NCBI RefSeq assembly: GCF_004353505.1
Contig: NZ_SMNQ01000001.1
Coordinates: 1-64,000, forward strand
Direction: 5' to 3'
DNA from: Streptomyces sp. WAC05374
GTDB lineage: Bacteria; Actinomycetota; Actinomycetes; Streptomycetales; Streptomycetaceae
DNA: 64,000 nt
Of this stretch, positions 1-9,620 are shown one piece after another. The notes beneath the pieces were generated by a model, which searched no databases, was not told the origin of the DNA, and saw nothing but the letters and a program-made list of their open reading frames with translations. The position numbers and the translations under genes are program-made. Numbering within the stretch: position 1 is the stretch's first letter; each line of letters begins with the position of its first letter.

Positions 1-531
1 GAGCTGGGCGCCCAGGTGCAGGTGTTGCGCCGGGGCACGATGTTCGCGGGCAGGGCTGCCCGGCTAGCCCGGATGTACCGGCAGTACCCCTCCCTGGAGG
101 CCATTCCCGCACCGGAGCGCGAAAAGCTGGAGCGTGAGGTGCTCGGGGCTTCGGTGGAAGCAGTCTGGGACTGGACGCGCGCATACTGGACGCACCGCGA
201 CACGGCGGAGGTCGGTCGGGCCGAGAAGGACCCCAAACACCGCATGGCGTTGGTGTTCCAGTGGTACCTCGGCTCGTCGAGCCGGTGGGCCGTCACGGGA
301 AACACCACCCGGCGCAGCGACTACCAGCTCTGGTGCTCCCCCGCAGCCGGTGCGTTCAATGAATGGACCAAGGGCACCTTCCTGGCCGAGCCCGCGCGGC
401 GGACGGTCGCCCAGATCGCACTGAACCTGATGCAGGGCGCGGCGGTGGTCACCCGCATACGGCAGCTTCGCACCCACGGGGTCGAGTTACCGCCTCACGC
501 CGGTCAGTACCGGCCGCGCCCACTGCGCTGA
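1..531 (+). CDS. pfaD: PfaD-type trans-acting enoyl reductase, C-terminal part
   Basis: This is the C-terminal ~176 residues of a PfaD-family protein; the frame is open to the window edge, so the 5' part lies outside. PfaD proteins are FMN-dependent, nitronate-monooxygenase-like TIM-barrel enoyl reductases that act in trans on polyunsaturated fatty acid and enediyne-like iterative synthases. The family's C-terminal signature is visible: RRGTMF, the stretch SLEAIPAPEREKLE, a DPKHRMALVFQWYLG block, SSRWAVTG, then DYQLWCSPAAGAFNEW. The next gene, a Pfa-type synthase, starts 47 bp downstream and supports the call. It is probably the enoyl-reducing partner of that synthase. The FMN-binding core is not visible here. 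Confidence 0.88.
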   Translation, partial: ELGAQVQVLRRGTMFAGRAARLARMYRQYPSLEAIPAPEREKLEREVLGASVEAVWDWTRAYWTHRDTAEVGRAEKDPKHRMALVFQWYLGSSSRWAVTGNTTRRSDYQLWCSPAAGAFNEWTKGTFLAEPARRTVAQIALNLMQGAAVVTRIRQLRTHGVELPPHAGQYRPRPLR

Positions 532-578
532 CGATCCGTCACCCGCCCCGTAATCCCGATTTCCGGAGGCAGCCCATC

Positions 579-3500
579 ATGTCCGACAACCGGCCGAGCA
601 CCATGGAACCGGTCGCCATCGTGGGTATGAGTGCCATCATGCCCGGGGCCCGGGAACTAGACGACTACTGGCGCAATATCCTCCAGGGCCGCGACCTGGT
701 GACCGACGTACCGGTTGACCGCTGGCGCGCGGAGGACTACTACGACCCCGATCCGGCAGCCGAGGACAAGACCTACTGCAAGCGCGGTGCGTTCCTGCCC
801 GAGGTGGAGTTCGACCCGGCCGCCTATGGCTTGCGGCCCAGTGCCATCGAGGCGACCGACACCGCCCAGTTGCTGGCACTGATCGCCGCCGACCGGCTGC
901 TCACCGGCCTTGCCGCCGTACGCGGAGGCCGCCGGGTGGACGGTGAGCGGGTGAGTGTTTATCTGGGGTCGGTGGCTGTTCAGTTGATCGGGGAGACCGG
1001 GTTACGGATGGGCCGCCCGGTGTGGCTCAAGGCGCTGCGCGAGTGCGGTATCGCGGAGGGACGGGCGAAGGCCATCTGTGACCGGATCGCCGATCACTAC
1101 GTGCCCTGGCAGGCGGCTACCCTCCCCGGTGTGTTGAGCAGCGTGGTTGCCGGCCGCATCGCCAACACCTTCGACCTGCACGGAGGCAACTTCACGGTGG
1201 ACGCGGCCTGCGCCAGCTCGCTGGCAGCCGTGTCCGTCGCCGTGGACGACCTCCTCCTGGGGCGGGCGGACCTCGTCATCACCGGCGGGGCGGACACCCT
1301 CAACGATCCGATGACGTTCACCGCCTTCAGCAAGGCCATGGCCCTGTCACGCACGGGTGACTGCCGGCCGTTCGCCGAGGACGCCGACGGTACCGTGCTG
1401 GGTGAGGGCATCGCGCTGCTCGCGCTGCGACGGCTGGCGGATGCGGAACGGGACGGCGACCGGATCTACGCGGTGATCCGCGGGGTCGGGGCGTCCTCGG
1501 ACGGCAGCGGCACGGCCATTTACGCCCCGCTTGCCTCCGGCCAGGCGCGGGCACTGCGCCGGGCCTATGGCGCCGCCGGCTACGGGCCGGACACGGTGAG
1601 CCTGGTGGAAGCCCACGGCACCGGCACCGTCGCGGGCGACTCCGCGGAAGTCACGGCCCTGCGGGAGGTGTTCACCGGCACCGGCCGCACGGACACCGCC
1701 TGGTGTGCGCTGGGCTCGGTGAAGTCCCAGATCGGTCACACCACGGGAGCCGCCGGCGCCGCCGGACTGATCAAGGCGGCCCTGGCACTGCACCACCGGG
1801 TGTTGCCGCCCACCATCAAGGCCGGGAAACCCAACCCTGCCCTGGGCCTGAACGGCAGCCCCTTCTACCTGAACACCGCGGCCCGCCCCTGGGTGCACAC
1901 CGCGGCCCATGCGCGGCGGGCGGCGGTGTCGAGCTTCGGCTTCGGCGGCTCCAACGTGCACATCACCCTGGAGGAGTACCCCGCCGACATGACGGCCCCC
2001 GGGCTGTGCGCGGCGCGGCCGTCCGAACTGGTGGTCCTGTCCGCCGATACGCCGGCCGCTCTGGTGAACCGCTGCCGGGACCTGGTGCAGGCGGCGGAGG
2101 ACCATGCGGGCTCCCGCCTGGCCACGCTTGCCCGCCGGTCCCATGACGACGCCGACGCCACGGCCGCTTGCCGGCTGGCCGTCGTCGCCACCGATGGCCA
2201 GGACCTGGCCGCAAGACTGCGGCAGGCGGCGTCACGGATCGAGGGGCGGCCACAAGCGTCCTTCTCCTCGCCGCAAGGGATCCACTACGGCAGCGGGGCA
2301 CCGGCCGGCGGCCGCATCGCGTTCGTCTTCCCCGGCCAGGGTACGCAGCGACCACAGATGGGCGCCGAGGTCGCCCTGCATTTCCCACGCGCACACGAGG
2401 TGTGGCAGCGTGCCGCGGCCCTGGAGCTCGGCGACCGCTCATTGGCGGACGTCGTCTTCCCGCCACCCGCCACGACCGAGGACGACCATCGACGGCAGCA
2501 GCGGACACTGACCCGTACCGAGTGGGCCCAGCCGGCCCTCGCCGCGCACAGCCTCGCCCTGCTCGACGTGCTCGACGCGGTGGGGATCCGGCCGGACTGC
2601 GTCGCCGGGCACAGCTTCGGCGAACTGACGGCACTGCACGCCGCTCGGGTGTTCGACGCCGATACCCTGCTCCTGCTGGCCCGTCGGCGCGGGGAGCTCA
2701 TGCGGGACGCTGCGGCCGTGCCCGGCGGGATGCTTGCGGTCGACGCCCCGGCGGACCTCGTGGCGGACCTCGTGGCGGACCTCGTGGCGGACATAGCGGC
2801 GAGTGAGGAGAGCGTGGAGAGTGACGAGGTGTGGGTCGCCGCCGACAACGCGCCGGGCCAGACGGTTCTCTCCGGCTCCCGCGCCGGGATCGCACGAGCC
2901 GAAGGGCGTTGCTCGGCGGCAGGCATCACCAGCCGTCGGCTGGAGGTGGCCACGGCCTTCCACAGCCCGCTGATGTCCTCCGCCGCCGCGCCGCTGGCCG
3001 ACTTCCTGAGCGGCCGGACCATCCGGGCACCGTGGCTGGACGTGTACGGCAACGCGGACGCCGCGCTCCATCCCCTCCAGCCTGACCGGATCCGCGAACG
3101 GATCACCGCTCAGCTCGCCTCGCCCATCCGCTTCACCGACATGATCCGGGCGATGTACGCGGACGGTGTGCGTACGTTCCTGGAGGTCGGACCGGGCCAG
3201 GTGCTCACCCGTCTGATCGACCGGATCCTCGGCGACGAGCCCCATCACTCGGTTCCCTGCGACCCGGCCACGGAGCGGGGTGTGACGGGCCTGAACCAAG
3301 CGCTGGCACGGCTGTTCACCCTGGGTGTCACCCTCCGGCCGGCGGGCCTGTGGGCACATCACGCGGCCCCACCGCCGGACCGGAAGACGGCGTCGGATTC
3401 CGCGCTGCGGATGCGCCTGACCATCGACGGAGGAAACTACGGACGGCGCTACCCGGCCTCCGGCGCGGCCGCCGCCGTACCGCCCTCCCCGATAGCGCGT

Positions 3501-5564
3501 GACGCCGCATTCTCCGCCGCCGAGCCTGGCCAGGGCACGCAGTCAGTCACCGGTCCGGACTTCCTGGGCAGCCCGACGCCGGAGCCTCAGTGGGAGGAGG
3601 AGCCCGGCGCGGGCATGGCCCGCGCACTGCTGGAGGTACAGCGGCAGACCGCACAGGCCCACGCCGAGTATCTCCGCCTCGCCGAGAAGTCCATCGAAGC
3701 CCTCGCCGCCGGCGCACTGCGCGACCCGCACGCCTCACACCTCCCCGATGCTGACCAGCACCCGCCGGAGACGGCGGACAACATCGGTCTGCCGCCGCTG
3801 CCCCACACCGGGCCGACGAGCGAAGCACCCGGAACACCCGAACCGGCCGAAGTCCCGCCCGCGGCCCCTGTCGCGCCGACGGAGATGGAGTCGCTGGTGC
3901 TGTCGGTGGTCTCGGAGAAGACCGGCTATCCCGTCGACATGCTCGCGCCTCACATGGAACTCGAGGCCGACCTCGGCCTCGACTCGATCACCAGGATGCA
4001 GATCCTGGGGGCGCTGCGCCCGATGTTCCCCACCCTGGAGAATGTCGACCGGTCGCTCGTCACACGCATCGTGACGTTCCGGACCGTGGGAGAGGTGGCC
4101 GACCATCTGAGGGAGCTGCTCGCACAGACGGCCCCGGCAAGCGGCTCGCCCGCCGCTGGACTGCCCGCCGCCGGCGTGCCTGCCACGGTGGTCAGGGCCG
4201 GCTCGACCGCCTCACGTGTGCACCGGCACGTACCGGTGCTGCGTGAGACGCCCGCCCCGGGCAGGGAGATGGCCGGCCTGCGGCACGGCACCATCGTGGT
4301 GACGGGGGACCGGACGGGCATCGGCGACGAGGTTGCGCGCCAATTGCGGGAGCACGGCGTGGCCGCCGAGTCCCGGCCCACCGTGCCGACCGGCGCAGCC
4401 GGGGTGATCTTCCTCGGCGGCCTGGCCCGGCCGGCCCTGCTGCCGGACGCGTTCGCCATGCAACGCGAGGCCCTGCGGGCCGCGCACACCCTCGCGCCGA
4501 GGGCCGAGGAGCAGGGCGGTGTCCTGGTCACCGTCCAGAACACCGGCGGCGACTTCGGACTCAGCACGCCCGACGCGCAACGCGCCTGGACCGGCGGCCT
4601 GGCCGCACTGGCCCGTACCGCCATGGCCGAGTGGCCCAAGGCGTCGGTCAAGGCCATCGACCACGCCTGCGGGGACCGGACTCCGGCCGAGGCCGCCCGG
4701 GGCATCGTCGAGGAGCTGCTGACGGGCGGGCAGGCAATGAACGTCGGCCTGTCCACGGGCGGCGCGCGCCGACTGCTGCACTTCACCGACGCCCCGGACG
4801 CCCCGCTCCAGCCGCTGGACCTCCCGCCCCATCCGGTGATCGTCGCCTCGGGCGGCGCCCGCGGCATCACCGCCGCCGCGCTCGTCGAGTTCGCCCGGAC
4901 CTGCCCCGCACGATTCGTCCTGCTCGGCCGTGCCGCACCGGACGGCCCGCACGGCGAGCGGATTCGCGCCACCACCACGGCCCTTGAGGAGGCGGGCGCG
5001 CACGTCCGTTATCTACGGGTGGACATCCGCGACCGCGATCAGGTCGGCACCGCGCTGGAGGAGGTGCGCAGCCACTGGGGGCCTGTCACCGGCCTCGTGC
5101 ACGGCGCAGGCGTGATCGCCGACCGGCGGATCCGGCACAAGACGCTCGACCAGTTCGACTCGGTGTTCACCACCAAAGTGGAGGGTTTGGCCGCACTCCT
5201 GGAGGCGACCCGGACCGATCCGCTGCGACTGCTGTGCGCCTTCTCCTCGGTGGCGAGCAGCTTCGGCAACGCCGCCCAGAGCGACTACGCCATGGCCAAC
5301 GAAACCCTGAACCACATGATCGCGGCTGAGCACGCACTGCGCGGAGACGCCTGTGTGCGGGCACTGGTGTGGGGCCCCTGGCGAGGCGGCATGGTATCGC
5401 CCGAACTGGCCGACCTCTTCGCCATGGGCGGAGTGCCCATGCTGTCGATGGACGATGGCGCACGGGCGTTCGTCACCGAGCTCACGACCGCGGTGTCGCG
5501 GCCGCAGGTGGTCCTGGCCGCCGGGCCGCTCTCCGCCGTTCTCGGGGAGGCCGACGATGCCTGA
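579..5564 (+). CDS. PfaA-like iterative synthase, KS-AT-ACP-KR
   Basis: A 1661-residue type I synthase. The ATG at 579 is chosen because a CCGGAGG ribosome site lies 10 bp upstream. Ketosynthase occupies roughly residues 8-430 with active-site Cys211 (DAACASS), His346 (EAHGTGT) and His387 (KSQIGHT). Acyltransferase lies near 570-880 with nucleophile Ser679 (GHSFGE). After a proline/alanine-rich linker there is one acyl carrier domain near 1105-1175, with phosphopantetheine Ser1136 in DLGLDSITR. The C-terminal half is a ketoreductase: a structural half near 1230-1390, then a Rossmann motif SGGARGIT and catalytic Tyr1570 (SDYAMAN). Canonical PfaA has five or more tandem ACPs; this has one. Flanking PfaD and dehydratase genes point to a split Pfa or 'secondary lipid' synthase; the enediyne synthases are the other close architectural relatives. 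Product unknown. Confidence 0.9.
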   Translation: MSDNRPSTMEPVAIVGMSAIMPGARELDDYWRNILQGRDLVTDVPVDRWRAEDYYDPDPAAEDKTYCKRGAFLPEVEFDPAAYGLRPSAIEATDTAQLLALIAADRLLTGLAAVRGGRRVDGERVSVYLGSVAVQLIGETGLRMGRPVWLKALRECGIAEGRAKAICDRIADHYVPWQAATLPGVLSSVVAGRIANTFDLHGGNFTVDAACASSLAAVSVAVDDLLLGRADLVITGGADTLNDPMTFTAFSKAMALSRTGDCRPFAEDADGTVLGEGIALLALRRLADAERDGDRIYAVIRGVGASSDGSGTAIYAPLASGQARALRRAYGAAGYGPDTVSLVEAHGTGTVAGDSAEVTALREVFTGTGRTDTAWCALGSVKSQIGHTTGAAGAAGLIKAALALHHRVLPPTIKAGKPNPALGLNGSPFYLNTAARPWVHTAAHARRAAVSSFGFGGSNVHITLEEYPADMTAPGLCAARPSELVVLSADTPAALVNRCRDLVQAAEDHAGSRLATLARRSHDDADATAACRLAVVATDGQDLAARLRQAASRIEGRPQASFSSPQGIHYGSGAPAGGRIAFVFPGQGTQRPQMGAEVALHFPRAHEVWQRAAALELGDRSLADVVFPPPATTEDDHRRQQRTLTRTEWAQPALAAHSLALLDVLDAVGIRPDCVAGHSFGELTALHAARVFDADTLLLLARRRGELMRDAAAVPGGMLAVDAPADLVADLVADLVADIAASEESVESDEVWVAADNAPGQTVLSGSRAGIARAEGRCSAAGITSRRLEVATAFHSPLMSSAAAPLADFLSGRTIRAPWLDVYGNADAALHPLQPDRIRERITAQLASPIRFTDMIRAMYADGVRTFLEVGPGQVLTRLIDRILGDEPHHSVPCDPATERGVTGLNQALARLFTLGVTLRPAGLWAHHAAPPPDRKTASDSALRMRLTIDGGNYGRRYPASGAAAAVPPSPIARDAAFSAAEPGQGTQSVTGPDFLGSPTPEPQWEEEPGAGMARALLEVQRQTAQAHAEYLRLAEKSIEALAAGALRDPHASHLPDADQHPPETADNIGLPPLPHTGPTSEAPGTPEPAEVPPAAPVAPTEMESLVLSVVSEKTGYPVDMLAPHMELEADLGLDSITRMQILGALRPMFPTLENVDRSLVTRIVTFRTVGEVADHLRELLAQTAPASGSPAAGLPAAGVPATVVRAGSTASRVHRHVPVLRETPAPGREMAGLRHGTIVVTGDRTGIGDEVARQLREHGVAAESRPTVPTGAAGVIFLGGLARPALLPDAFAMQREALRAAHTLAPRAEEQGGVLVTVQNTGGDFGLSTPDAQRAWTGGLAALARTAMAEWPKASVKAIDHACGDRTPAEAARGIVEELLTGGQAMNVGLSTGGARRLLHFTDAPDAPLQPLDLPPHPVIVASGGARGITAAALVEFARTCPARFVLLGRAAPDGPHGERIRATTTALEEAGAHVRYLRVDIRDRDQVGTALEEVRSHWGPVTGLVHGAGVIADRRIRHKTLDQFDSVFTTKVEGLAALLEATRTDPLRLLCAFSSVASSFGNAAQSDYAMANETLNHMIAAEHALRGDACVRALVWGPWRGGMVSPELADLFAMGGVPMLSMDDGARAFVTELTTAVSRPQVVLAAGPLSAVLGEADDA

Positions 5565-7149
5565 CGTCCCCTCACCCGACCCGACCACGCACGTAGAGGT
5601 ATTGCCGCGGCCACCGCGGACCGGCAAGGACGCGTTCGCCGGTCCGGTGCCTTCGCCGGAGGACCCGCACGACGTACGGCCGAATCCCGCGCAGCCCAAC
5701 CCCGTGCGGGCCCCCGTGCAGCCGGCCCCGGAGCAGCCGTGTTTCGCGCCCGACCCGGCGCAGCCGATCCCCGCCAGGCCGAGTACGGGCGAGGTCCTCC
5801 GGCCACTGATCGCGGCACAGCACGGCCGGGCGACCGAGCTGCACCAGCGGTTCCTGCGCGTGCAAGGCCGGGCCGTCGCCCAATTGGTGGCCATGTGGTC
5901 CCGGGAACGGGCAGGCCTCGCCAGACAGGGCGTCGCCGAAGCGCCGGGCCCGTTGGGTGAGCCTGTGACGGAGACCGTGCTGGATCCCGCCACCCACGAC
6001 TGGGTGCGCGACCACTGCCCCACCTGGACAGTGCCCGCCCTGCCCCTGATGTCGATGGCCGATCTGATCGCGAGGGCGGCCACCCGGTACGCGGGCCGTA
6101 CCGCCACGGGGCTTCGCGACCTTCAGGTGCGACGCTGGCTGCCCCTGCCGGGGCCGACTTCCCTGCGCCTGACCTGCGTGGGCTCGGCCGCCCGCCCCCA
6201 GGTGACGCTGTCGGCCTGGCTAGAGCTGCGCGAGGCGCGGCTGTCCCGCTTCGCGCCGGTGGCGTGCGCCACGGCCGTGTTCGACGTACTCCCGCCGCCA
6301 CGCCGCTTCGCCCCCCTGGAACACACCGTCCCCATGGCCGACCCCTATGAGAGCGGCGACTGCTTCCACGGCCCCCGTTTCCAGTACCTCCGCTCGGCCA
6401 GATCCGGAGAAGGCGGCGCGTCGGGCGTCCTCCACCCCGGGCGCGGCAGCGTGCCGCCCGGCCTGCTCCACCAAGGCCTGCTGGATGCCGCCACGCACAT
6501 CATTCCGCACACCCGCATGTGGCAATGGTCCCCCTCCATCGACCGCGCGAGCGTCACCTACCCCCACCGGCTCAGCCGCTTGCACACGTACGGGCCTCTG
6601 CCCGGCACCGGCCTCATCGAGGTCGAGGCCCGCTTCGCCGGCTTCCACACCGGTGACGCGCGCCTGCCGGCCGTCGACCTCCAACTGTGCGTGGCCGAAC
6701 GGGTCCTGACCGACGCCCGCCTGGTGCTCATCCTCCTGCCGGTGGGACCCCTGCTGGACATGCCCCCCCACCTGCGCCGCGACTACCTTCGCGACCGCCG
6801 CTACGTGCCCGGCCTCCTGCTGTCCACCGCACACGACGCGACAACCGTGCTCCGGCACGACGATGTGCGCCAACTCGACTTCTTCCCCGGAACAGCGGCC
6901 TCCCTCTACCAGTTGCCGGCCGGCCTGTCCCTCCGCGACAGCACACCGCTGATCGCCGCCAAGGAGCACGTGGCCCGCCGCACGGCCACCCACCCATGCC
7001 GCATCACCGTGGCCGATGACCTGCGCACCGCCCACACCGACGAAGCCCCCCACCGGCCCTACGCGTTGGACGTCACCCTGGCGGCGGATCACGTCCACGT
7101 CCGCGACCGTCCCGCCGCCGACCACTCGCCGGAGGAGGAAGGATCGTGA
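5557..7149 (+). CDS. Free-standing double-hotdog dehydratase of Pfa-type synthase
   Basis: A 530-residue protein whose ATG overlaps the end of the synthase gene by 8 bp, so the two are translationally coupled. The first ~130 residues are proline-rich linker. A polyketide-synthase-dehydratase double-hotdog fold follows: the first half carries the His-containing block VRDHCPTWTVPALP followed by MSMADLIARAA, and the second carries CFHGPRF, the FHGP-type motif of the second hotdog. In PUFA and enediyne synthases these domains are normally part of PfaC or of the megasynthase; here they are on a separate chain. It would dehydrate the beta-hydroxyacyl-ACP made by the preceding KS-KR protein before PfaD reduces it. 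No phosphopantetheinyl transferase domain is seen, so ACP activation must come from elsewhere. Confidence 0.8.
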   Translation: MPDVPSPDPTTHVEVLPRPPRTGKDAFAGPVPSPEDPHDVRPNPAQPNPVRAPVQPAPEQPCFAPDPAQPIPARPSTGEVLRPLIAAQHGRATELHQRFLRVQGRAVAQLVAMWSRERAGLARQGVAEAPGPLGEPVTETVLDPATHDWVRDHCPTWTVPALPLMSMADLIARAATRYAGRTATGLRDLQVRRWLPLPGPTSLRLTCVGSAARPQVTLSAWLELREARLSRFAPVACATAVFDVLPPPRRFAPLEHTVPMADPYESGDCFHGPRFQYLRSARSGEGGASGVLHPGRGSVPPGLLHQGLLDAATHIIPHTRMWQWSPSIDRASVTYPHRLSRLHTYGPLPGTGLIEVEARFAGFHTGDARLPAVDLQLCVAERVLTDARLVLILLPVGPLLDMPPHLRRDYLRDRRYVPGLLLSTAHDATTVLRHDDVRQLDFFPGTAASLYQLPAGLSLRDSTPLIAAKEHVARRTATHPCRITVADDLRTAHTDEAPHRPYALDVTLAADHVHVRDRPAADHSPEEEGS

Positions 7150-8189
7150 GCGATTCACCGGTGCTCCTGCTGACCGGCGCTTCGGGCGTCGTCGGCTCCG
7201 CGCTGCTCAGCCACCTGGCCGACAGCGGTCCTGTCGTCGCTCTGACCCATCACAAGCCCACCGCGGGCCCCACGCGCCGGGGAGACATCACCCGGCCCTG
7301 GCTCGGGCTGACCCCCACCGACTACCGGGAACTGGCGGCCACCATCGACGTCGTTATCCACTGCGCGGCCCTGGTCAACTTCGGCTCCGCACCGCGCAAC
7401 CTGCACCGGGTCAACGTACGCGGCGTCGGACACGTCCTGCGGTTCGTCGAGGACGCCGACGCCCGCCTGGTGCACTGCTCCACCGCCTTCATCAGCCGCA
7501 TCCGACCGGATGCCACCCTCAACGCCTACGCCGAATCCAAGCAAGCAGGAGAGACCCTCGTCCGTGAATCCGGCCTGCCCGCCACCATCGCCAGGATCTC
7601 CACTGTCATCGGCGACACCCGCACCGGCGCCGTCGCCCGCCTCCAGGCATTCCACTACCTCGTCGGCCTGGCCATGTGGGGCCACCTGCCCTTCCTGCCC
7701 TGCACCCCCGCGACCCGGATCGACCTGCTCCCCACCGACGTCATCGCCGCCGCCCTCGCCGCCCTGGCCCGCAACCCCGCCGCCCGGGACGACTACTGGA
7801 TCACCGCCGGCCCCGCCGCGCTCCCCATGCAGCACGTCGTCGACGTCGGCTCCAAGACCGCTCTCACCATGCTCGGCGAACGGGCCCCGCGCGACCTCGG
7901 CATCGACCTCAGGCAACTCCGGCCGCGCCTGGTCGACCCGGGCTTGTACCACGACGTCATCAGCAGCGTTCTCACCGCCGGCACCGACCCCGACACCTCA
8001 CCCAGCGCACTGCGCCACATCCCCGGACTCATGGCCCCGTACAACAACGCACCGCCTTTCCCCACCTCCCTCGGCGACATCCCCGGCGGTCCGCCCCCGC
8101 TCACCGAAAACCACGCCGACCAAGCACTCCGGGCCACATGCCGCTACCTGGCGACCATGCCGAAGGACACATGGAAGATGAGCTGGTGA
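7146..8189 (+). CDS. Extended SDR / thioester-reductase-like protein
   Basis: A 347-residue NAD(P)-binding protein starting at a GTG that overlaps the previous stop codon (GTGA). The N-terminus has the glycine-rich Rossmann motif TGASGVVGSAL, and the catalytic YxxxK is YAESK with Tyr128 and Lys132, preceded by a Ser/Thr-rich strand (HCSTAF). The extended-SDR layout with an LLPTDV substrate segment resembles male-sterility/thioester-reductase domains, which release acyl chains from carrier proteins as aldehydes. As the last gene of the coupled run it may off-load or tailor the synthase product. That role is inferred from position; a 3-beta-HSD- or epimerase-like activity is equally compatible with the sequence. 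Confidence 0.75.
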   Translation: MSDSPVLLLTGASGVVGSALLSHLADSGPVVALTHHKPTAGPTRRGDITRPWLGLTPTDYRELAATIDVVIHCAALVNFGSAPRNLHRVNVRGVGHVLRFVEDADARLVHCSTAFISRIRPDATLNAYAESKQAGETLVRESGLPATIARISTVIGDTRTGAVARLQAFHYLVGLAMWGHLPFLPCTPATRIDLLPTDVIAAALAALARNPAARDDYWITAGPAALPMQHVVDVGSKTALTMLGERAPRDLGIDLRQLRPRLVDPGLYHDVISSVLTAGTDPDTSPSALRHIPGLMAPYNNAPPFPTSLGDIPGGPPPLTENHADQALRATCRYLATMPKDTWKMSW

Positions 8190-8550
8190 GCTACCACCCG
8201 TCGCACCGGACGGGCGACGGGGACAGTGCCCCGGCAGGGAGGGATCATCTGGCCGGGGATGCCACGTACAACGAAGCGCGCCCTCGCCACACTGGAGTGG
8301 TGTGGTGTCCTGAGGTCGTCCGTGGTGACGATCGCTTCCGCAGCCGGGCGCCGGCCCGGTGGTGTTCCAGCGCGTGTGCGCTGGGGCTCGCGGCGCCTCG
8401 GGTACGGAGCGGTGATCCGCCCCGTACCGGTGAGCGGCCGGCGCCGTCCGCGTTGACGGGTAGGGCGACCTCGGTTACCGAACCTGGCGCTGTGCGGGGA
8501 CGGCCGATGTGCGGTTCCGGTTGTTCCAGGCGTCCATGATGTCTGGACGG
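8190..8550. other. Gap after Pfa locus
   Basis: No credible gene is seen. Short open frames here have no ribosome site and do not resemble known proteins. No strong terminator hairpin was found after the SDR stop codon. Confidence 0.4.
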
Positions 8551-8980
8551 GTGCACTCGTGCCAAGATCGCAGGATATTGCAACTCACCTATTCTGTTAT
8601 CGACTGTCCGGACACCATGGAGCTGGCGTCTACTCCGCGGTGACGGGCCGTCCCATCAAGGAGGACAGCTCAGCGGACTGGGCAGGCATCCGGTTCGGCG
8701 AGATCGAGCTGGCGTTCATCCGAGTGGATGACTACCACGCTCCGCAGTGGCCCGACACCGAGCACCCCAAGCAATTCCACCTCGACTTCGAAGTCGACGA
8801 CATCGAGTCCGAGCAGAGCCGTGTCGTCGTCCTCGGCGCGACACTGAAGCAAGACTTCATCGGCCCCAACGGCTACGGCTGGCGGGTCTTCACGGACCCG
8901 GCCGGGCATCCTTCTGTCTGTGCCGTACTAAGGGTGTCGTCTGGACCGATCAGGGACCGGTCTGGCCCGAGCGCGGCTAG
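8551..8980 (+). pseudogene. VOC/glyoxalase-like protein, two frameshifts
   Basis: This would be a glyoxalase/VOC-superfamily protein of about 140 residues, but its reading frame is broken twice. From GTG 8551 one frame reads HSCQDRRILQLTYSVIDCPD and ends soon after MELAS near 8629. The core (YSAVTGRPIKEDSSADW, then IELAFIRVDDY, HLDFEVDDIE and FIGPNGYGWRVFTDPAGHP) is in a second frame. The C-terminus (FCLCRTKGVVWTDQGPVWPE) is in a third from about 8910. The first break looks like loss of about four bases, the second like loss of one. Upstream and downstream pieces align well with the usual Streptomyces VOC layout, so this is either a recent pseudogene or an indel-bearing sequence. No product should be assumed. 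Confidence 0.75.
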
Positions 8981-9005
8981 GGGCATCCCTTCGGGCGGTC
9001 CGGCG

Positions 9006-9620
9006 TCAGCGGGCGGCCGTGCCGCCCGCGGCCTCGGCGCGCAGGGCCTGCGCCACGCTCTCCTCGACGGAGCGGGCGACGGCCCAGCAGGCCGCCGCGT
9101 CCAGCCGCTTGTACGCGGCCGCCGGACGCGCCTTTACGACGGCGGCCGTCTCCTTTGCTCCGGTCGTGACGCTGACCTGCGCGGAGACCGTCGTGTCCGA
9201 CGGCCCGTGCAGGGTCAGGTCGAGGGTGCCGTGCCCGAACGCGGTGACCTCTTCCAACCGCAGGACGGGGTTTTTTTCCACCGCGTACCGCACGCTGTCT
9301 GTCAGCTGGAAAACGGTCCTGCCTTCGATGGCAGGTACCCGCACCTCACGGACAGAGGGCAGGGCCACGGCTTCCGGGCCGAGCGTGAGCCCGTACCAGC
9401 GAGCCGTGCGGGCCGCACTCACCACCATGGAGATGGACAGCGCGGCGGTGAAGGCGAGCGCGACCGCCGCACCTGCGGCTAGGGCCTGGGGGGCGGCCCC
9501 ACTCCAGGGCATGCCGTCGCCCAGGACCAGCACGGCAGTCATTGCTGCCGCGCATACCGCGCCGATCGCCAGCGCGGGCAGGACCAGTCGGCAGACGACC
9601 GCCAGCCAATAGCCGAGCAT
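9006..9620 (-). CDS. Membrane-anchored hypothetical protein
   Basis: A 204-residue protein of unrecognised family. Residues about 5-35 and 45-70 are long hydrophobic alanine/valine-rich segments, probably two transmembrane helices, followed by a soluble domain of about 130 residues with alternating beta-type sequence and an alanine-rich helical C-terminus. The ATG at 9620 is preceded by a modest AGGA ribosome site. Codon use is typical of the host. It faces the VOC remnant and has no obvious partner. Confidence 0.65.
   Translation of the reverse strand: MLGYWLAVVCRLVLPALAIGAVCAAAMTAVLVLGDGMPWSGAAPQALAAGAAVALAFTAALSISMVVSAARTARWYGLTLGPEAVALPSVREVRVPAIEGRTVFQLTDSVRYAVEKNPVLRLEEVTAFGHGTLDLTLHGPSDTTVSAQVSVTTGAKETAAVVKARPAAAYKRLDAAACWAVARSVEESVAQALRAEAAGGTAAR

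Noticed and set aside
363..578. N-terminal extension of the synthase open frame
   Set aside because: The extra 72 residues overlap the pfaD 3' end and are not protein-like; ATG 579 has the ribosome site and starts the KS domain.
2751..2795. Short tandem repeat inside the acyltransferase region (GTGGCGGACCTC units)
   Set aside because: It encodes VADLVADLVAD in frame within the AT; a local in-frame repeat, probably replication slippage, without wider significance.
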